Shown here piece after piece: positions 1 to 9,371 of a stretch of 64,000 bases of DNA. The notes below the pieces were generated by a model that did no database searches, was not told where the DNA came from, and saw nothing but the letters and a program-made list of their open reading frames with translations. This stretch comes from Breoghania sp. (GTDB lineage Bacteria; Pseudomonadota; Alphaproteobacteria; Rhizobiales; Stappiaceae). The translations under genes and the position numbers were made by a program. The stretch covers positions 1-64,000 of the forward strand of contig NZ_JASJAV010000030.1 in NCBI RefSeq assembly GCF_030066895.1, read 5' to 3'. Position 1 is the first letter of the stretch; each line of letters opens with the position of its first letter.

Positions 1-560
1 CAGTTACATAAAGAAATATTATAAATAAAACCATAAATTTATTAACTATTATTACACTTACTACCAAGAATAGTAAAGACGCATTAATAGCGAACCATCT
101 ATATAGACGCCCGGACCAAGGGCTCATCGGCTCTACGGTGCCATCAACAACACTGTCATTCTTTTTGTATTCTAGAAGAATTATAATCGGTTCAGTATAT
201 AATTTTTTTTAACTTGTCGTGATAATACGAAAAAATCGAAATGCCAATTGCAGTTCAAATTTAGAATTACTATGATCAATACTTCTTAATATTTTAATAA
301 TTTTACATCTCTGCGCCCGCCGTTTCCCCTTCCCAGATATCGTCAACCCCAAGCATACTCCGTTGAATACCAATCCAGCCAAGGCAAATTCTTGGATAAG
401 ATCCAGAAAAACAATGAGCAATGGAGCACCTTTCGTTCAATCGCAACGAATATTTCCCTTACGGCATCACCATGAATATAAATCAAATAGGGAATTTTTC
501 ACTCTTTAAAACTTTGTCTGGCAACGCTAACCCTTCTCTTAGACCAATGCAGTTCTCTCC
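1..560. other. AT-rich stretch without a recognisable gene
   Basis: This stretch is much richer in A and T than the rest of the window. The only open frame of any length (about 209-421, minus) has no recognisable motif and no convincing ribosome binding site. It probably lies between genes or is old mobile DNA. Confidence 0.4.
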
Positions 561-608
561 CAGCGTGCCACCGTCCCGTCAAGGTGCTATCACTTAGTTG
601 AGCGGGCC

Positions 609-2012
609 TTATCCCACCTTGCGCCAGATATCGTTGGCGCAGGCGAGCTGGATGCGGTTGCGGCCGTTGGACTTGGCCAGATAGAGCGCTTCGTCGCCGC
701 GTTGCAGGATCTCGCTCTGCGAGCGCCCGTTTTCGGGATAGACCGCAACGCCCGCGCTGATCGTCACCGAGAAGGCGTTGCCGTCATTGTCGACGAAGGG
801 CATGCGGGCCACCGCCTCGCGCAGGCGTTCGACGACCGTCAACCCGGTTTCGCACCCCTCATCCGGCAGGCAGACGACGAATTCCTCGCCGCCCAGGCGA
901 GCGGAGAAATCGCCCGCACGCAGACAGTTGCGGATCGTATCGGAGATAGCCACCAGCACCTGATCGCCGACCGCATGGCCGTAGCTGTCATGACCTTCTT
1001 GAAATGGTCGACATCGACCATGACGACCGCCATCTCGCGCTGCGCCGCCTCCGCCTGTTTCAGGTGGAGGTCGAACCGCGGATCGAAGCTGCGCCGGTTC
1101 AGCATGCCGGTCAGAGGATCGCGCTCGGTGAGCGAGGACAGGTGCGCGTGGGTCTGCTCGATATTGGCCGCCATTTCGTTAAAGGCGTTGGCGAGCGCGC
1201 CGATCTCGTCGGTCCGCTTCACGCCGGTACGGGCGGAATAGTCGCCGCGGCGAAACTCGGTGATCGAGCCCACGATGTCGTTGACAGGATCGACCACGTA
1301 ACGGGCAAGGCGCAGGTTCACATACATGATGAACAGGATCACCATCAGCCCGATGGCGACCGTCAGCCCGTAGATGCGCTGGCTGGAGAGGCGCCCCGCC
1401 GTCAGCCGGGCATTCACGTCGTCCGTGACTGCGGAGATCATGTCCTCGATGCGCGCACTGAGAACGGCGACATCCGTATCGAAGGTCTCGGCGGTGCGGG
1501 CGCCCCCGGGGACGGCTTCTATCGGATCAAGGCGCAGGGAAAGGTTGCGGAAGCCGGTATCGGGCGATGCGTCGTCAGATGCGTCAGCCACCCTCGTTCG
1601 ACAGGAGGCATCGGCAAGGGCGCGGGCCTGATCGCGGACGTCCAGCCATCGGGCATAGACCCGATATGTCTGTTCCTGCACCGAGGGCCATTCGCCGACC
1701 GCCCTTCCTTCGGACGACAGCAAAACTGCTCTGGACCTTGTCGAAGGACTCTTCCAGTTCATTGCGCGCCTTTTCCGGATCGTCACGGTGTTCCGACAGG
1801 AACCACATCTGGACGATGAGAGCGGAATGCAGCACCGCCACCTGAAGATCGCGCATGGCGTTGGTGGCGTGCACGTAATAGGGCACCTTGGCAACGTCCC
1901 GGCTGAGCGGGAGATAGCCCCACAGCGAATTCGACAGGAAGACGACGAGCAGCGGCACCACCACGGCGGCACCTGCAATAGCAAAGCTGCGTCTCAGTTT
2001 TCCTGCAGTCAT
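609..2012 (-). pseudogene. HAMP-GGDEF membrane diguanylate cyclase, two frameshifts
   Basis: Reconstructed across three frames this is a membrane-anchored diguanylate cyclase, which makes c-di-GMP from two GTP. The N terminus at 2012 starts with a hydrophobic helix (AIAGAAVVVPLLVVFLS), followed by a periplasmic sensor region. A second membrane helix (about 1310-1370) and a HAMP-like segment lead into the GGDEF domain. The domain shows DPLTGMLNRR, a DVDHFKK metal site and the active-site motif GGEEF. Frame changes are needed near 1715 (sensor region) and near 990 (inside the GGDEF domain, just after the metal site). The second would remove activity if real. It faces away from ptrB. No RxxD inhibitory site is evident. 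The family assignment is firm; the true state of the gene is uncertain. Confidence 0.8.
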
Positions 2013-2288
2013 CTTGCGGTACTACCCCTTGGATCCCAGCCTGCGGACTCGATATGACCACTTGGGGGCCAATAAGGCCTTGCCTCTCTAAAGGCGCTTG
2101 AAATGGAATGATAAAATTGAACATACCACGTACATGATCCGTCCATTTTCCGCACAAAGCCGCGATGAACCCCGGCTCCTTGCGATTTCTACGGGGTCCA
2201 ATTTCTTAACCCTGTCCCCAACTGTCCGCAGACCGCTTCGGCAGGTTGGCTCTTGTTATTGCCTGCGGGCGGGATTACCTCCCAATCC

Positions 2289-4373
2289 ATGACCAAGACC
2301 CAGACGCCCCCGCGCGCGCTCAAGCGCCCCGCCGCCGCCGCCCATCACGGCATCACCAAAACCGATGACTACGCCTGGCTGAGCGCCGACAACTGGCAGG
2401 AGGTGATGCGGGATCCTTCCGTTCTGGACGCGGATATTCGCGCCTATCTGGAGGCCGAGAACGCCCACACGGATGCGGCGATGGCCGATACCGAGGCCTT
2501 GCAGAAGACGCTCTTCGAAGAGCTGAAGGGACACATCAAGCAGGACGATTCTTCCGTCCCCGCCCCCGACGGCCCCTATGCCTACGCGACGCGCTACGAG
2601 ACCGGCGCGCAGCACCCCAAGATCGTGCGCACCCCGCGCGAGGGTGGCGAGGAGACCGTATTGCTCGACGCCAATGCGCTGGCCGAGGGTAAGGCCTATT
2701 TCCGGCTGGCCGATGCCGACCATTCCACCGATCACAAGCTCGTCGCCTGGTCGTGCGACGAGGCAGGCTCCGAATTCTTCACACTCAGGATCCGCGACGC
2801 GGAGACGGGCGAGAATCTTGCCGACGAAATCCCGGAGACGAGCGGCAGATCGGTCTGGGCCAATGACGGCAAGACGCTGTTCTACGTCTGGCTCGATGCC
2901 AACCACCGTCCGTGCAAGGTCTTCCGTCACACGGTCGGCACACCGCGCGAGGACGACGTCTGCATCTACGAGGAGAAGGATCCCGGCTTCTTCGTCGGCG
3001 TCGGCAAGACCCAGTCGGGGCGCTACATTGCCATCGACATCCACGATCACGAGACCGCCGAAGTCCGGCTGATCGACGCCGATCAGCCGACCGGCGCACC
3101 GAAGCTCGTCGCCCCGCGCAAGACGGGCGAGGAATACGACATCGACCATCGCGACGACACGCTTTACATCCTCACCAACGCCGACGAGGCGGAGGATTTC
3201 AAGATCGTCACCGCGCCGATCGCAGCGCCGGGACGCGAGAACTGGTCGGATCTCGTTCCCCACAAACCCAGGCGGCTGATCCTGTCGCTGACTGTCTACC
3301 AGAACCACATGATACGGCTGGAGCAGGAGAATTCGCTGCCGCGCATCGTCATCCGCCGCCTTGCGGACGGCGTCGAGCACGCGATCGCCTTCGACGAGGA
3401 AGCCTATTCGCTGGGAGCCAGCGGCGGCTACGAGTTCGACACTGCCACCATGCGCTTCTCCTATTCCTCGATGACGACGCCGACGCGGGTCTACGACTAC
3501 GACATGGACACGCTCGAGCGCACCTTGCGCAAGGAACAGGAAGTGCCCTCTGGCCACGATCCGGACGCCTATGTTACCCGCCGGGTGATGGCGACGGCGC
3601 AGGACGGCGAGACGGTACCGGTCACCCTGCTCTATGCCAAGGACACGCCACTCGACGGCTCCGCGCCGTGCCTGCTCTACGGCTACGGGTCCTACGGCAT
3701 TTCCATTCCGGCGAGCTTTTCCACCAACGTGCTGTCGCTGGTCGATCACGGCTTCGTCTATGCGGTGGCGCATATTCGCGGCGGCAAGGACAAGGGCTTT
3801 GCCTGGTACGCCAACGGACGGCGCGAGCACAAACTCAACACCTTCACCGACTTCATCGCCGCCGGCGAGCATCTGGCGAAGGAGAAGTTCACCTCACGCG
3901 GCAAGATCATCGCGCATGGAGGATCGGCCGGCGGCATGCTGATGGGCGTCGTCGCCAACCGGGCGCCGGATCTGTTTTCCGGCATCATCGCGGAGGTGCC
4001 CTTCGTCGACGTACTGACCACCATGCTCGACGACACGCTGCCGCTGACGCCGCCGGAATGGCCGGAATGGGGCAACCCGATCGCGGACAAGGCAGCCTAT
4101 GAGTACATCGCCGCCTATTCGCCGATCGACAACGTCACGAGCCAGGCCTATCCGGCGATCCTGGCGGTCGGCGGGCTCACAGATCCGCGCGTGACCTATT
4201 GGGAACCGGCCAAGTGGGTTGCGAAGCTGCGCGAAAAGAAGACCGACGACAATCCGGTCCTCTTGAAGACCAACATGGATGCGGGCCATGGCGGCGCATC
4301 GAGCCGCTTCGACCGGCTGAAGGAAGTCGCCTTCAACTGGGCCTTCGCTCTGAAGATTGCGGGCAAGGCCTGA
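2289..4373 (+). CDS. ptrB: oligopeptidase B (protease II), S9A family
   Basis: This is a serine oligopeptidase of the prolyl oligopeptidase family that cleaves small peptides after basic residues in the cytoplasm. It is 694 aa, the usual length. A beta-propeller half (about residues 70-400) is followed by the alpha/beta hydrolase half. The catalytic Ser is residue 546 in GGSAGGML, with Asp632 in GLTDPRV and His667 in DAGHGGASS. I chose the ATG at 2289 because family members start a few residues before the conserved PPRALKRP-like segment; an upstream ATG at 2253 would add 12 unlikely residues. The gene is intact and stands alone, with a palindromic repeat downstream. A 538-aa open frame on the opposite strand is a GC-rich shadow. 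Confidence 0.92.
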   Translation: MTKTQTPPRALKRPAAAAHHGITKTDDYAWLSADNWQEVMRDPSVLDADIRAYLEAENAHTDAAMADTEALQKTLFEELKGHIKQDDSSVPAPDGPYAYATRYETGAQHPKIVRTPREGGEETVLLDANALAEGKAYFRLADADHSTDHKLVAWSCDEAGSEFFTLRIRDAETGENLADEIPETSGRSVWANDGKTLFYVWLDANHRPCKVFRHTVGTPREDDVCIYEEKDPGFFVGVGKTQSGRYIAIDIHDHETAEVRLIDADQPTGAPKLVAPRKTGEEYDIDHRDDTLYILTNADEAEDFKIVTAPIAAPGRENWSDLVPHKPRRLILSLTVYQNHMIRLEQENSLPRIVIRRLADGVEHAIAFDEEAYSLGASGGYEFDTATMRFSYSSMTTPTRVYDYDMDTLERTLRKEQEVPSGHDPDAYVTRRVMATAQDGETVPVTLLYAKDTPLDGSAPCLLYGYGSYGISIPASFSTNVLSLVDHGFVYAVAHIRGGKDKGFAWYANGRREHKLNTFTDFIAAGEHLAKEKFTSRGKIIAHGGSAGGMLMGVVANRAPDLFSGIIAEVPFVDVLTTMLDDTLPLTPPEWPEWGNPIADKAAYEYIAAYSPIDNVTSQAYPAILAVGGLTDPRVTYWEPAKWVAKLREKKTDDNPVLLKTNMDAGHGGASSRFDRLKEVAFNWAFALKIAGKA

Positions 4374-4474
4374 GGAAACGGACGACGGAGGTGTGACGAA
4401 TGTCTCGCTTCCAGTTCCCTCACTCCGGACTGAGCCTGCCGCTCGAAGCTACGTGGCTTCCGCACAATCCATCC

Positions 4475-4570
4475 GTCGTCATCCCCCGGCGAAGTCCGGG
4501 AGATCCATCATCCTCAGCATATGCCGCTGTCTGCTGAATTACCCGGACGAAGCAGGGCAATGACGGTGGA
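4475..4570. repeat. palindromic intergenic repeat, family A, copy 1
   Basis: Two small inverted repeats are joined by a short spacer containing GCATATGC-like sequence. The left arm reads CGTCATCCCCCGG and the right arm ends GGGCAATGACGG. Related copies lie at about 7950, 9230 and 25418. It sits between ptrB and the GST gene. It resembles the REP-like elements common between genes in alphaproteobacteria. Confidence 0.75.
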
Positions 4571-4614
4571 GAGTGTCGGCCGTAACGGGGGCTAACCGCG
4601 CCCCTGTCGGCGCC

Positions 4615-5244
4615 TCACGGCATCGGCACGGAGCCGACTTCACGGGGCACGTTGTAGCCGCGCTGCACCGCGGGGTGGGCGGCGACCGTCTCGTACCAGC
4701 GTTTCACATACGGGAACTCGTTCATGTCGATGTTCTGCCACTCGAAACGCGAGGCCCACGGCCAGATCGCCATGTCGGCGACGGAATAGTCCCCGGCCAC
4801 GTATTCGTGCTGCGAAAGCTGGTGGTCGAGCACGCCGTAAAGACGCGTGGTCTCCTTGCCGAAACGCTCTTCCGCATAATCCGACTTGCCCGGATTGAAG
4901 TGCAAGAAATGGTGCGTCTGGCCGAGCATCGGGCCGAACCCGCCCATCTGCCACATCACCCATTCCACGACACTCCACTTGACCGCCTCGTCACAGGGCA
5001 TGAACCGGCCCGTCTTGCGCGCCAGATACATCAGGATCGCGCCCGACTCCATCAAGGACATGCCGGTTTCCCGATCCACGATGGCCGGGATCTTGGCGTT
5101 GGGCGACACTTTCAGGAAATGCGGCTGGAACTGTTCGCCCTTCAAGATGTCGACGGCGAAAGCCTCGTATTCGAGGCCGCATTCTTCCAGCATGATAGAG
5201 ACCTTGCGCCCGTTGGGTGTGATCCAGGTATACAGATCGATCAC
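4615..5244 (-). CDS. glutathione S-transferase, YfcG/YghU-like
   Basis: This 209-aa cytosolic glutathione S-transferase probably has disulfide reductase or glutathione peroxidase activity. The thioredoxin-fold N domain begins LYTWITPNGRKVSIML, where the T-x-N arrangement is typical of the nu/YfcG-type enzymes that use Thr/Asn rather than Tyr. It has the cis-Pro segment KIPAIVD and the glutathione-binding ESGAI motif. The helical C domain includes the N-capping box region SVADMAIWPW. The start is a GTG at 5244. It lies 35 bases downstream of pcaC on the same strand, so the two may be cotranscribed. It is intact. Confidence 0.88.
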   Translation of the reverse strand: MIDLYTWITPNGRKVSIMLEECGLEYEAFAVDILKGEQFQPHFLKVSPNAKIPAIVDRETGMSLMESGAILMYLARKTGRFMPCDEAVKWSVVEWVMWQMGGFGPMLGQTHHFLHFNPGKSDYAEERFGKETTRLYGVLDHQLSQHEYVAGDYSVADMAIWPWASRFEWQNIDMNEFPYVKRWYETVAAHPAVQRGYNVPREVGSVPMP

Positions 5245-5279
5245 GAGATTACTCCCCCCTGTCAGCGCCGAAGTCGAGC

Positions 5280-5670
5280 TCAGCCCTTGGACTTTTCGTA
5301 TTCGGCGACCGTCTGGGCGGCTTCCTTGAAAGCAGTGTTGGCGGCAGGAACGCCGCAATAAATGGCACTCTGCATGAGGATTTCCTTGATGTCCTCCGGC
5401 TCCAGCTCGCCTTCGAAGAGAGTTGTGCGCACATGCATGACGAATTCTTCCCAGCGTCCCAGCGACCATCATCGTCAGCACCAGGAGCCATCGCGTCTTG
5501 TGATCGAACCGTTTTCGCGTCCAGATCTCACCCCAGGCATAGCGGGTAATGAGATCTTGGAAATCCGACGAAAAATCCGTTTTACTGGCCTCAGCCCGGT
5601 CCACATGGGTATCGCCCAGCACCGTGCACCGCGTCTTCATCCCCAGATCATGCTGCTCGCCTTCGTCCAT
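5280..5670 (-). pseudogene. pcaC: 4-carboxymuconolactone decarboxylase (AhpD fold), frameshifted
   Basis: PcaC decarboxylates 4-carboxymuconolactone in the protocatechuate branch of the beta-ketoadipate pathway. The start at 5670 follows a good AGGAGG site. The N half carries the family signature region with DLITRYAWGEIW and HKTRWLLVLTMMVA. The C half contains VRTTLFEGELEPEDIKE and AIYCGVPAANTAFKEA, both typical of PcaC. Joining them requires a two-base frame change near 5460, at the expected LGRWEEFVMH segment. All other pca genes in this window (pcaQ, pcaH, pcaG at 25.5-27.9 kb) are also broken. It is followed closely by the GST gene. Confidence 0.82.
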
Positions 5671-6050
5671 GGACACATTCCTCCTTGTTGATCTTACGGA
5701 TGAAAAGGTGGAGCGGCACCCTGACGCCAGCGGCGGCTGCGGTCAACCGGCAAGCGATGCCTCACGAAGTCGCCCCCACGCTCCGATCACGAAAATGTTG
5801 GCTTCTCCCCTCGCGTTCTCAAGCGCGTGTGAGTTCGGCACAAGTGATTGTCGCAAATGAGAAAAAATCGAGCGCACGGCAAACATTCCCGCATTGGTGC
5901 GCTGGCGGTGAACGGTCCGTCCAATGGACGCTGCCCGGCCTCTCTTCCTAGATGCATCGCGCCGCAACATGTGCGCGCCGGATCGAGGATGCGCCATGAC
6001 GAAACGCAGCAATCTGCCCAAGCCTGCCAAACCACCTGAAGGAGTTATCA
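5671..6050. other. intergenic region between divergent pcaC and yceI genes
   Basis: About 380 bases separate pcaC (leftward) from the yceI-cytochrome b561 group (rightward). I see no coding sequence here. The region must carry the promoters of both units, but I recognise no specific operator. Confidence 0.4.
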
Positions 6051-6592
6051 TGGTCCGCCTTGCCGCCCGCGCCATTACCGGTATTGCCACCGCCGGTCTT
6101 GCAGCCAGCCTCATCGTCAGTCTGGCCGCCGCCGAGCCTGTCGCCTACACGGTCGACAAGAGCCACAGCTCGATCTTCTTCTCCGTCCAGCATCTCGGCT
6201 TCTCCACCATTCACGGTCACTTCTCCGACTACGACGCCGACATCGTGCTAGATGAAGACAACCTGGCCAACTCCAAGGCCAAGATCACCATCAACATGGG
6301 AAGCCTCGACACCTTCTGTGATCCGCGCACCGAGCACCTGAAGACGGCCGACTTCTTCGATGTCGAGAAGTTCCCGAAGGCGACCTTCGTCTCCAAGACC
6401 TTCAAGAAAACCGGCGACGACACCGTCGCGGTGACCGGCGATCTGACGCTGCACGGCAAGACCAAGGAAGTCACGCTCGACTTCACCGTGAAGAAGGTCG
6501 GCCAGAACCCGATGGCCAAGGTCAAGGCGATCGGCCTGGTGGGCACGACGACGCTGCTGCGCATCGACATGGAACTGGATCAGAAGCAGTAA
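6051..6592 (+). CDS. YceI-family periplasmic lipid-binding protein, shortened C end
   Basis: YceI proteins are secreted lipocalin-like beta-barrels that bind polyisoprenoid lipids. The ATG at 6051 follows AAGGAG and opens a Sec signal peptide ending near LAAAEP. The mature part has AYTVDKSHSSIFFSVQHLGF, the usual opening strand, and DLTLHGKTKEVTLDF. Near the end the family normally has about 20 residues (an RSDxG...V.DEV region) between the TTTL strand and the last strand. Here GLVGTTTL runs directly into LRIDMELDQ, so an in-frame deletion is likely around 6550. Cytochrome b561 and a second yceI follow, a common grouping. Confidence 0.83.
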
Positions 6593-6703
6593 GTGTCGAC
6601 CTGACACGCCTGCTTGCGCCGGGCTGAGCGCCCTCCCCGCGTACGACGTGCCGCTTGCCCGGCCCGTCGTCCCGGCCCGGCGAACTTCCCAAGAGGTTTC
6701 GCG

Positions 6704-7282
6704 ATGCTTCGCAATACCCCCAACGGCTACGGTCTCATCTCCATCGTCTTTCACTGGGCGATGGTCCTGCTGATCCTGGCGCTCTTCGGCCTCGGCCTTT
6801 ACATGACGGGCCTGCCGCAGACCGAGTCCGGCACTTTCGCGCTCTACCAGTTGCACAAGTCGCTGGGCTTCACCGTTCTGGCGCTCGTCGCGGTGCGGCT
6901 GTTGTGGCGTCTGGCCAACCCGGTCCCGCGCCTGCTCGACGTGATGCCCGGATGGGAGCGTGCAGGCGCCCATGCCGGACATTTAGCGCTCTATTTCCTG
7001 ATATTCGCGATCCCGCTTTCCGGCTGGCTGATGGTGTCGGCCTCGCCCTGGGGGATCCCGACGGTGCTCTACGGCGTGCTGCACGTGCCGCATCTGCCGG
7101 TGCCCGCAGCGCTTGGCGACAAGGCGGCTGCGGAAGGAACCTTGAAGGGCGTGCACGAAATTCTCGCCTGGGCGGTGATTGCTCTGGCCGCCTTCTATGC
7201 CGCTGCCGCATTCAAGCACCATCTAATCTCTCGCGACGATACGCTGCGCCGCATGATTTCCACGCGCCCAGCGCGCACCTAA
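6704..7282 (+). CDS. cytochrome b561-family membrane protein
   Basis: This is a 192-aa b561-type dihaem membrane cytochrome that probably moves electrons between the quinone pool and periplasmic partners. The start ATG at 6704 gives an N terminus close to the family pattern. Four membrane helices are visible, with candidate haem-ligand His residues in VFHWAMVLL, LYQLHKSLGF and the later GVHEILAW and FKHHLI segments. It lies between two yceI genes on the same strand, so the three probably form an operon for a periplasmic lipid or redox function. It is intact. Confidence 0.88.
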   Translation: MLRNTPNGYGLISIVFHWAMVLLILALFGLGLYMTGLPQTESGTFALYQLHKSLGFTVLALVAVRLLWRLANPVPRLLDVMPGWERAGAHAGHLALYFLIFAIPLSGWLMVSASPWGIPTVLYGVLHVPHLPVPAALGDKAAAEGTLKGVHEILAWAVIALAAFYAAAAFKHHLISRDDTLRRMISTRPART

Positions 7283-7333
7283 CATCGCGCGCCTGAGATA
7301 TCGCGCACCTCAAGACCTTCCGGAGTGATCCCG

Positions 7334-7927
7334 ATGAACAAACTGATCGCGGCCGTCGCCGCGCTTGCCGCTCTCGCCGTCCCGGCCCTTTCGGCCACGG
7401 CTTTCACCGCCACCGCGGCCAATGCCGCTGACGCCACTGAATGGACGGTCGACCACGATGTCTCCAAGCTCATCTTCAAGGTGCGCCAGGGCAAGAAGGT
7501 GATTACCGGCTAGTTCGGCAAATGATGGGATGCCGCGATCAACATGGATCCCGCCGCCCCCGAAACCGCCACCATCAAGGTAACGATCGATACGGGCAGC
7601 GTGGCCACCGACGACGGCCAGATGGGTCAGACGCTCACGGGCTATGCGTGGCTCAACTCCGGGTCCTTCCCGACGGCCACGTTCACCTCCGATGAGATCG
7701 TCTCCACCGGCGAGGGTACGTACGACGCCTTGGGCACGCTCACCATCAAGGACATCGCCATGCCGATGACCCTGCCCTTCACGCTCAAGGTCGACGGCGA
7801 CACCGCGAAAGCCCAGGGCGGCAGCACACTGGAACGCCAGGACTACAAGATCGGTTCTGACGTCGACGAAGAGACGCTCGACGGAACGGTCAAGGTCGCG
7901 TTCGATCTGGTGGCGAAGAAGAGCTGA
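7334..7927 (+). pseudogene. second YceI-family protein, two in-frame stop codons
   Basis: A second periplasmic YceI protein follows b561. The ATG at 7334 opens a long signal peptide ending near ANAADA. The mature protein starts WTVDHDVSKLIFKVRQG. It is interrupted by TAG at 7511-7513 and TGA at 7523-7525, both in the strand where relatives read roughly ITGSFGKWDAAI. After the stops the frame continues without further change through GQTLTGYAWLNS and LTIKDIAMPMTLPF to the normal end at 7927. The domain is otherwise complete. Two stops four codons apart with no frame change is an odd pattern. Confidence 0.83.
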
Positions 7928-7949
7928 GGCAGCTGGACTGCGTTCACTC

Positions 7950-8050
7950 CCAGCCGTCATTGCCCGGCGCAGTCCGGGCAATCCAGCAGCCAACGGCATA
8001 TGCGGAGAGTGTTGGATCCCCCGTACTTCGCCGGGGGATGACGACGGGTG
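7950..8050. repeat. palindromic intergenic repeat, family A, copy 2
   Basis: The left arm CGTCATTGCCCGG pairs with CCGGGCAATCCAGCAG. A spacer with GCATATGC is followed by TGGATCCCCCG and CGGGGGATGACG. The layout matches the copies at about 4475, 9230 and 25418. Confidence 0.8.
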
Positions 8051-8131
8051 TGTTAGCGGATGAAAGGCCCGGCCCTCACAACGACCCGGCCGCATCTGGC
8101 GTCGTCGCCTCAGTGGCTCAGCACAAGTCAG

Positions 8132-8737
8132 TCAGCACAAACCGGACTGGCGCAGGATGTTGTAGGCCTGGATGATCTGGCGCAACTGCTCTTCGGTGGA
8201 GCGGTCACCGCCGTTGGCGTCCGGGTGGAGCTGCTTCACCAGTTCCTTGTAACGCGCCTTGATGGCGGTGGAATCCGCCCTCTCGTCGAGATTGAGCTTG
8301 TTCAGCGAGCGCTTTTCGAGCGCCTTGATCTTGCGCCGACGCGGCGGCTCGCGGTGGGCCTTGGCTTCCCCGTCGAAAAACTGAAACGGATCCTGAGCAT
8401 CCGCATTCCAGGTGCGGCGGAAGGGCTTGTGCTCGTCTGGGCCCTTGTTGGTGCCCATCTTCCAGGTCGGACGATGGCCGGTTAGGGCGTCCTTCTGATA
8501 GGCGCGCACCTGGGTGTCGTCCATGCCTTCGAAATAGTTGTAGCTCTTGTTGTAGAGGCGCACGTGATCGATGCAGAAGTGCAGGTATTTGCCTTCCGCG
8601 CCACGTCCACACGGAGCCTTGTGGGTGCCGGGACGCGTACACCCTTCCCACTGACAGCGCGGCACATCATCGGCGCGCGCACGCTCCTTGTCCGGCTTGA
8701 TCCGGATGCTGTCGAAGATCTTTGAATCGAGTTTCAT
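8132..8737 (-). CDS. J-domain (DnaJ-like) protein
   Basis: This 201-aa protein has a C-terminal J domain, the part that stimulates the ATPase of DnaK/Hsp70. The J domain carries the required HPD triad in KQLHPDANGGD, preceded by AIKARYKELV. The N-terminal half has a conserved Cys-containing segment (CQWEGCTRPGTHKAPCGRG, then HFCIDHVRLYNKSYNYF) that looks like a small metal-binding module found in alphaproteobacterial homologues. The ATG at 8737 was chosen over an upstream in-frame start because homologues begin MKLDSKIFDSIRI. It is divergent from bolA, a common arrangement in Rhizobiales. Confidence 0.88.
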   Translation of the reverse strand: MKLDSKIFDSIRIKPDKERARADDVPRCQWEGCTRPGTHKAPCGRGAEGKYLHFCIDHVRLYNKSYNYFEGMDDTQVRAYQKDALTGHRPTWKMGTNKGPDEHKPFRRTWNADAQDPFQFFDGEAKAHREPPRRRKIKALEKRSLNKLNLDERADSTAIKARYKELVKQLHPDANGGDRSTEEQLRQIIQAYNILRQSGLC

Positions 8738-8887
8738 CGCGTCCAAGTATGATCCCGTGACACAGGGCCGACAACCATGGCACCCGCGCGATCGAAGGCT
8801 ATATAGGAACGGTTCGCCCCGAATCCACACGCGCCGACGCAGGCAATCGAGGCAGGCTAGTCAGACAGGGTTACCAACGGATCAACC

Positions 8888-9148
8888 ATGACAACCAAGG
8901 CGACAATCGAGGAAAAACTCACCAGGGCTTTTTCCCCCACATCTCTCACCGTCATCGACATTTCGGATCGTCATGCCGGACATGCGGGCTGGAAAGAAGG
9001 AGGAGAAACACATTTCAGAGCTGAGGTGGTGTCGCAAGCCTTTGCCGGCAAGTCCCGGATTGAAACCCACCGGATGGTCAACGAAGCGTTGGCCGAGGAG
9101 CTCAATAATGGCGTTCACGCCCTCATGATCAAGGCCCGAGCCGAGTAG
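8888..9148 (+). CDS. bolA: BolA-family protein
   Basis: This 86-aa BolA/IbaG-like protein works with monothiol glutaredoxins in iron-sulfur handling and stress-linked regulation. The hallmark segments are visible: an N-terminal helix IEEKLTRAFSP, the DISDRHAGHAG loop, THFRAEVVSQAFAG, and the RMVNEAL helix with a conserved His in IETHRMVNEAL. The ATG at 8888 is the only sensible start. It is divergent from the J-domain gene across about 150 bases that must hold both promoters. It is intact. Confidence 0.9.
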   Translation: MTTKATIEEKLTRAFSPTSLTVIDISDRHAGHAGWKEGGETHFRAEVVSQAFAGKSRIETHRMVNEALAEELNNGVHALMIKARAE

Positions 9149-9229
9149 CGCGCATCTTTTTTGTCCGCGGTGCAAAAACCGGGGAGAAACCAGGGCGGAT
9201 GGCTACCCCTCCGGGCCCCATTTCTCTCG

Positions 9230-9335
9230 TTCGTCATCCCCCGGCTTCGTCCGGGAGATCCAGCACTCTGCGGGCGTGACGCTGCCCGCCGAATTGCCCG
9301 AACTTCGCCGGGCAATGACGGTGGAGAGATTGGCC
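9230..9335. repeat. palindromic intergenic repeat, family A, copy 3
   Basis: The left arm is CGTCATCCCCCGGC with CCGGGAGATCCAGCA, and the right arm is TTGCCCGAACTTCGCCGGGC followed by AATGACGG. It sits between the convergent bolA and CNNM genes. Confidence 0.8.
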
Positions 9336-9371
9336 GGGACGGACAACGTCCCACGGCAGGCAGCCTCCCGC

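Noticed and set aside
209..421. A 70-aa minus-strand gene at the left edge
   Set aside because: No motif, poor start context and low-complexity composition.
2256..3872. A 538-codon open frame on the minus strand opposite ptrB
   Set aside because: It is the GC-rich antisense shadow of the oligopeptidase. The plus-strand frame has clear catalytic motifs, and the antisense protein is low-complexity.
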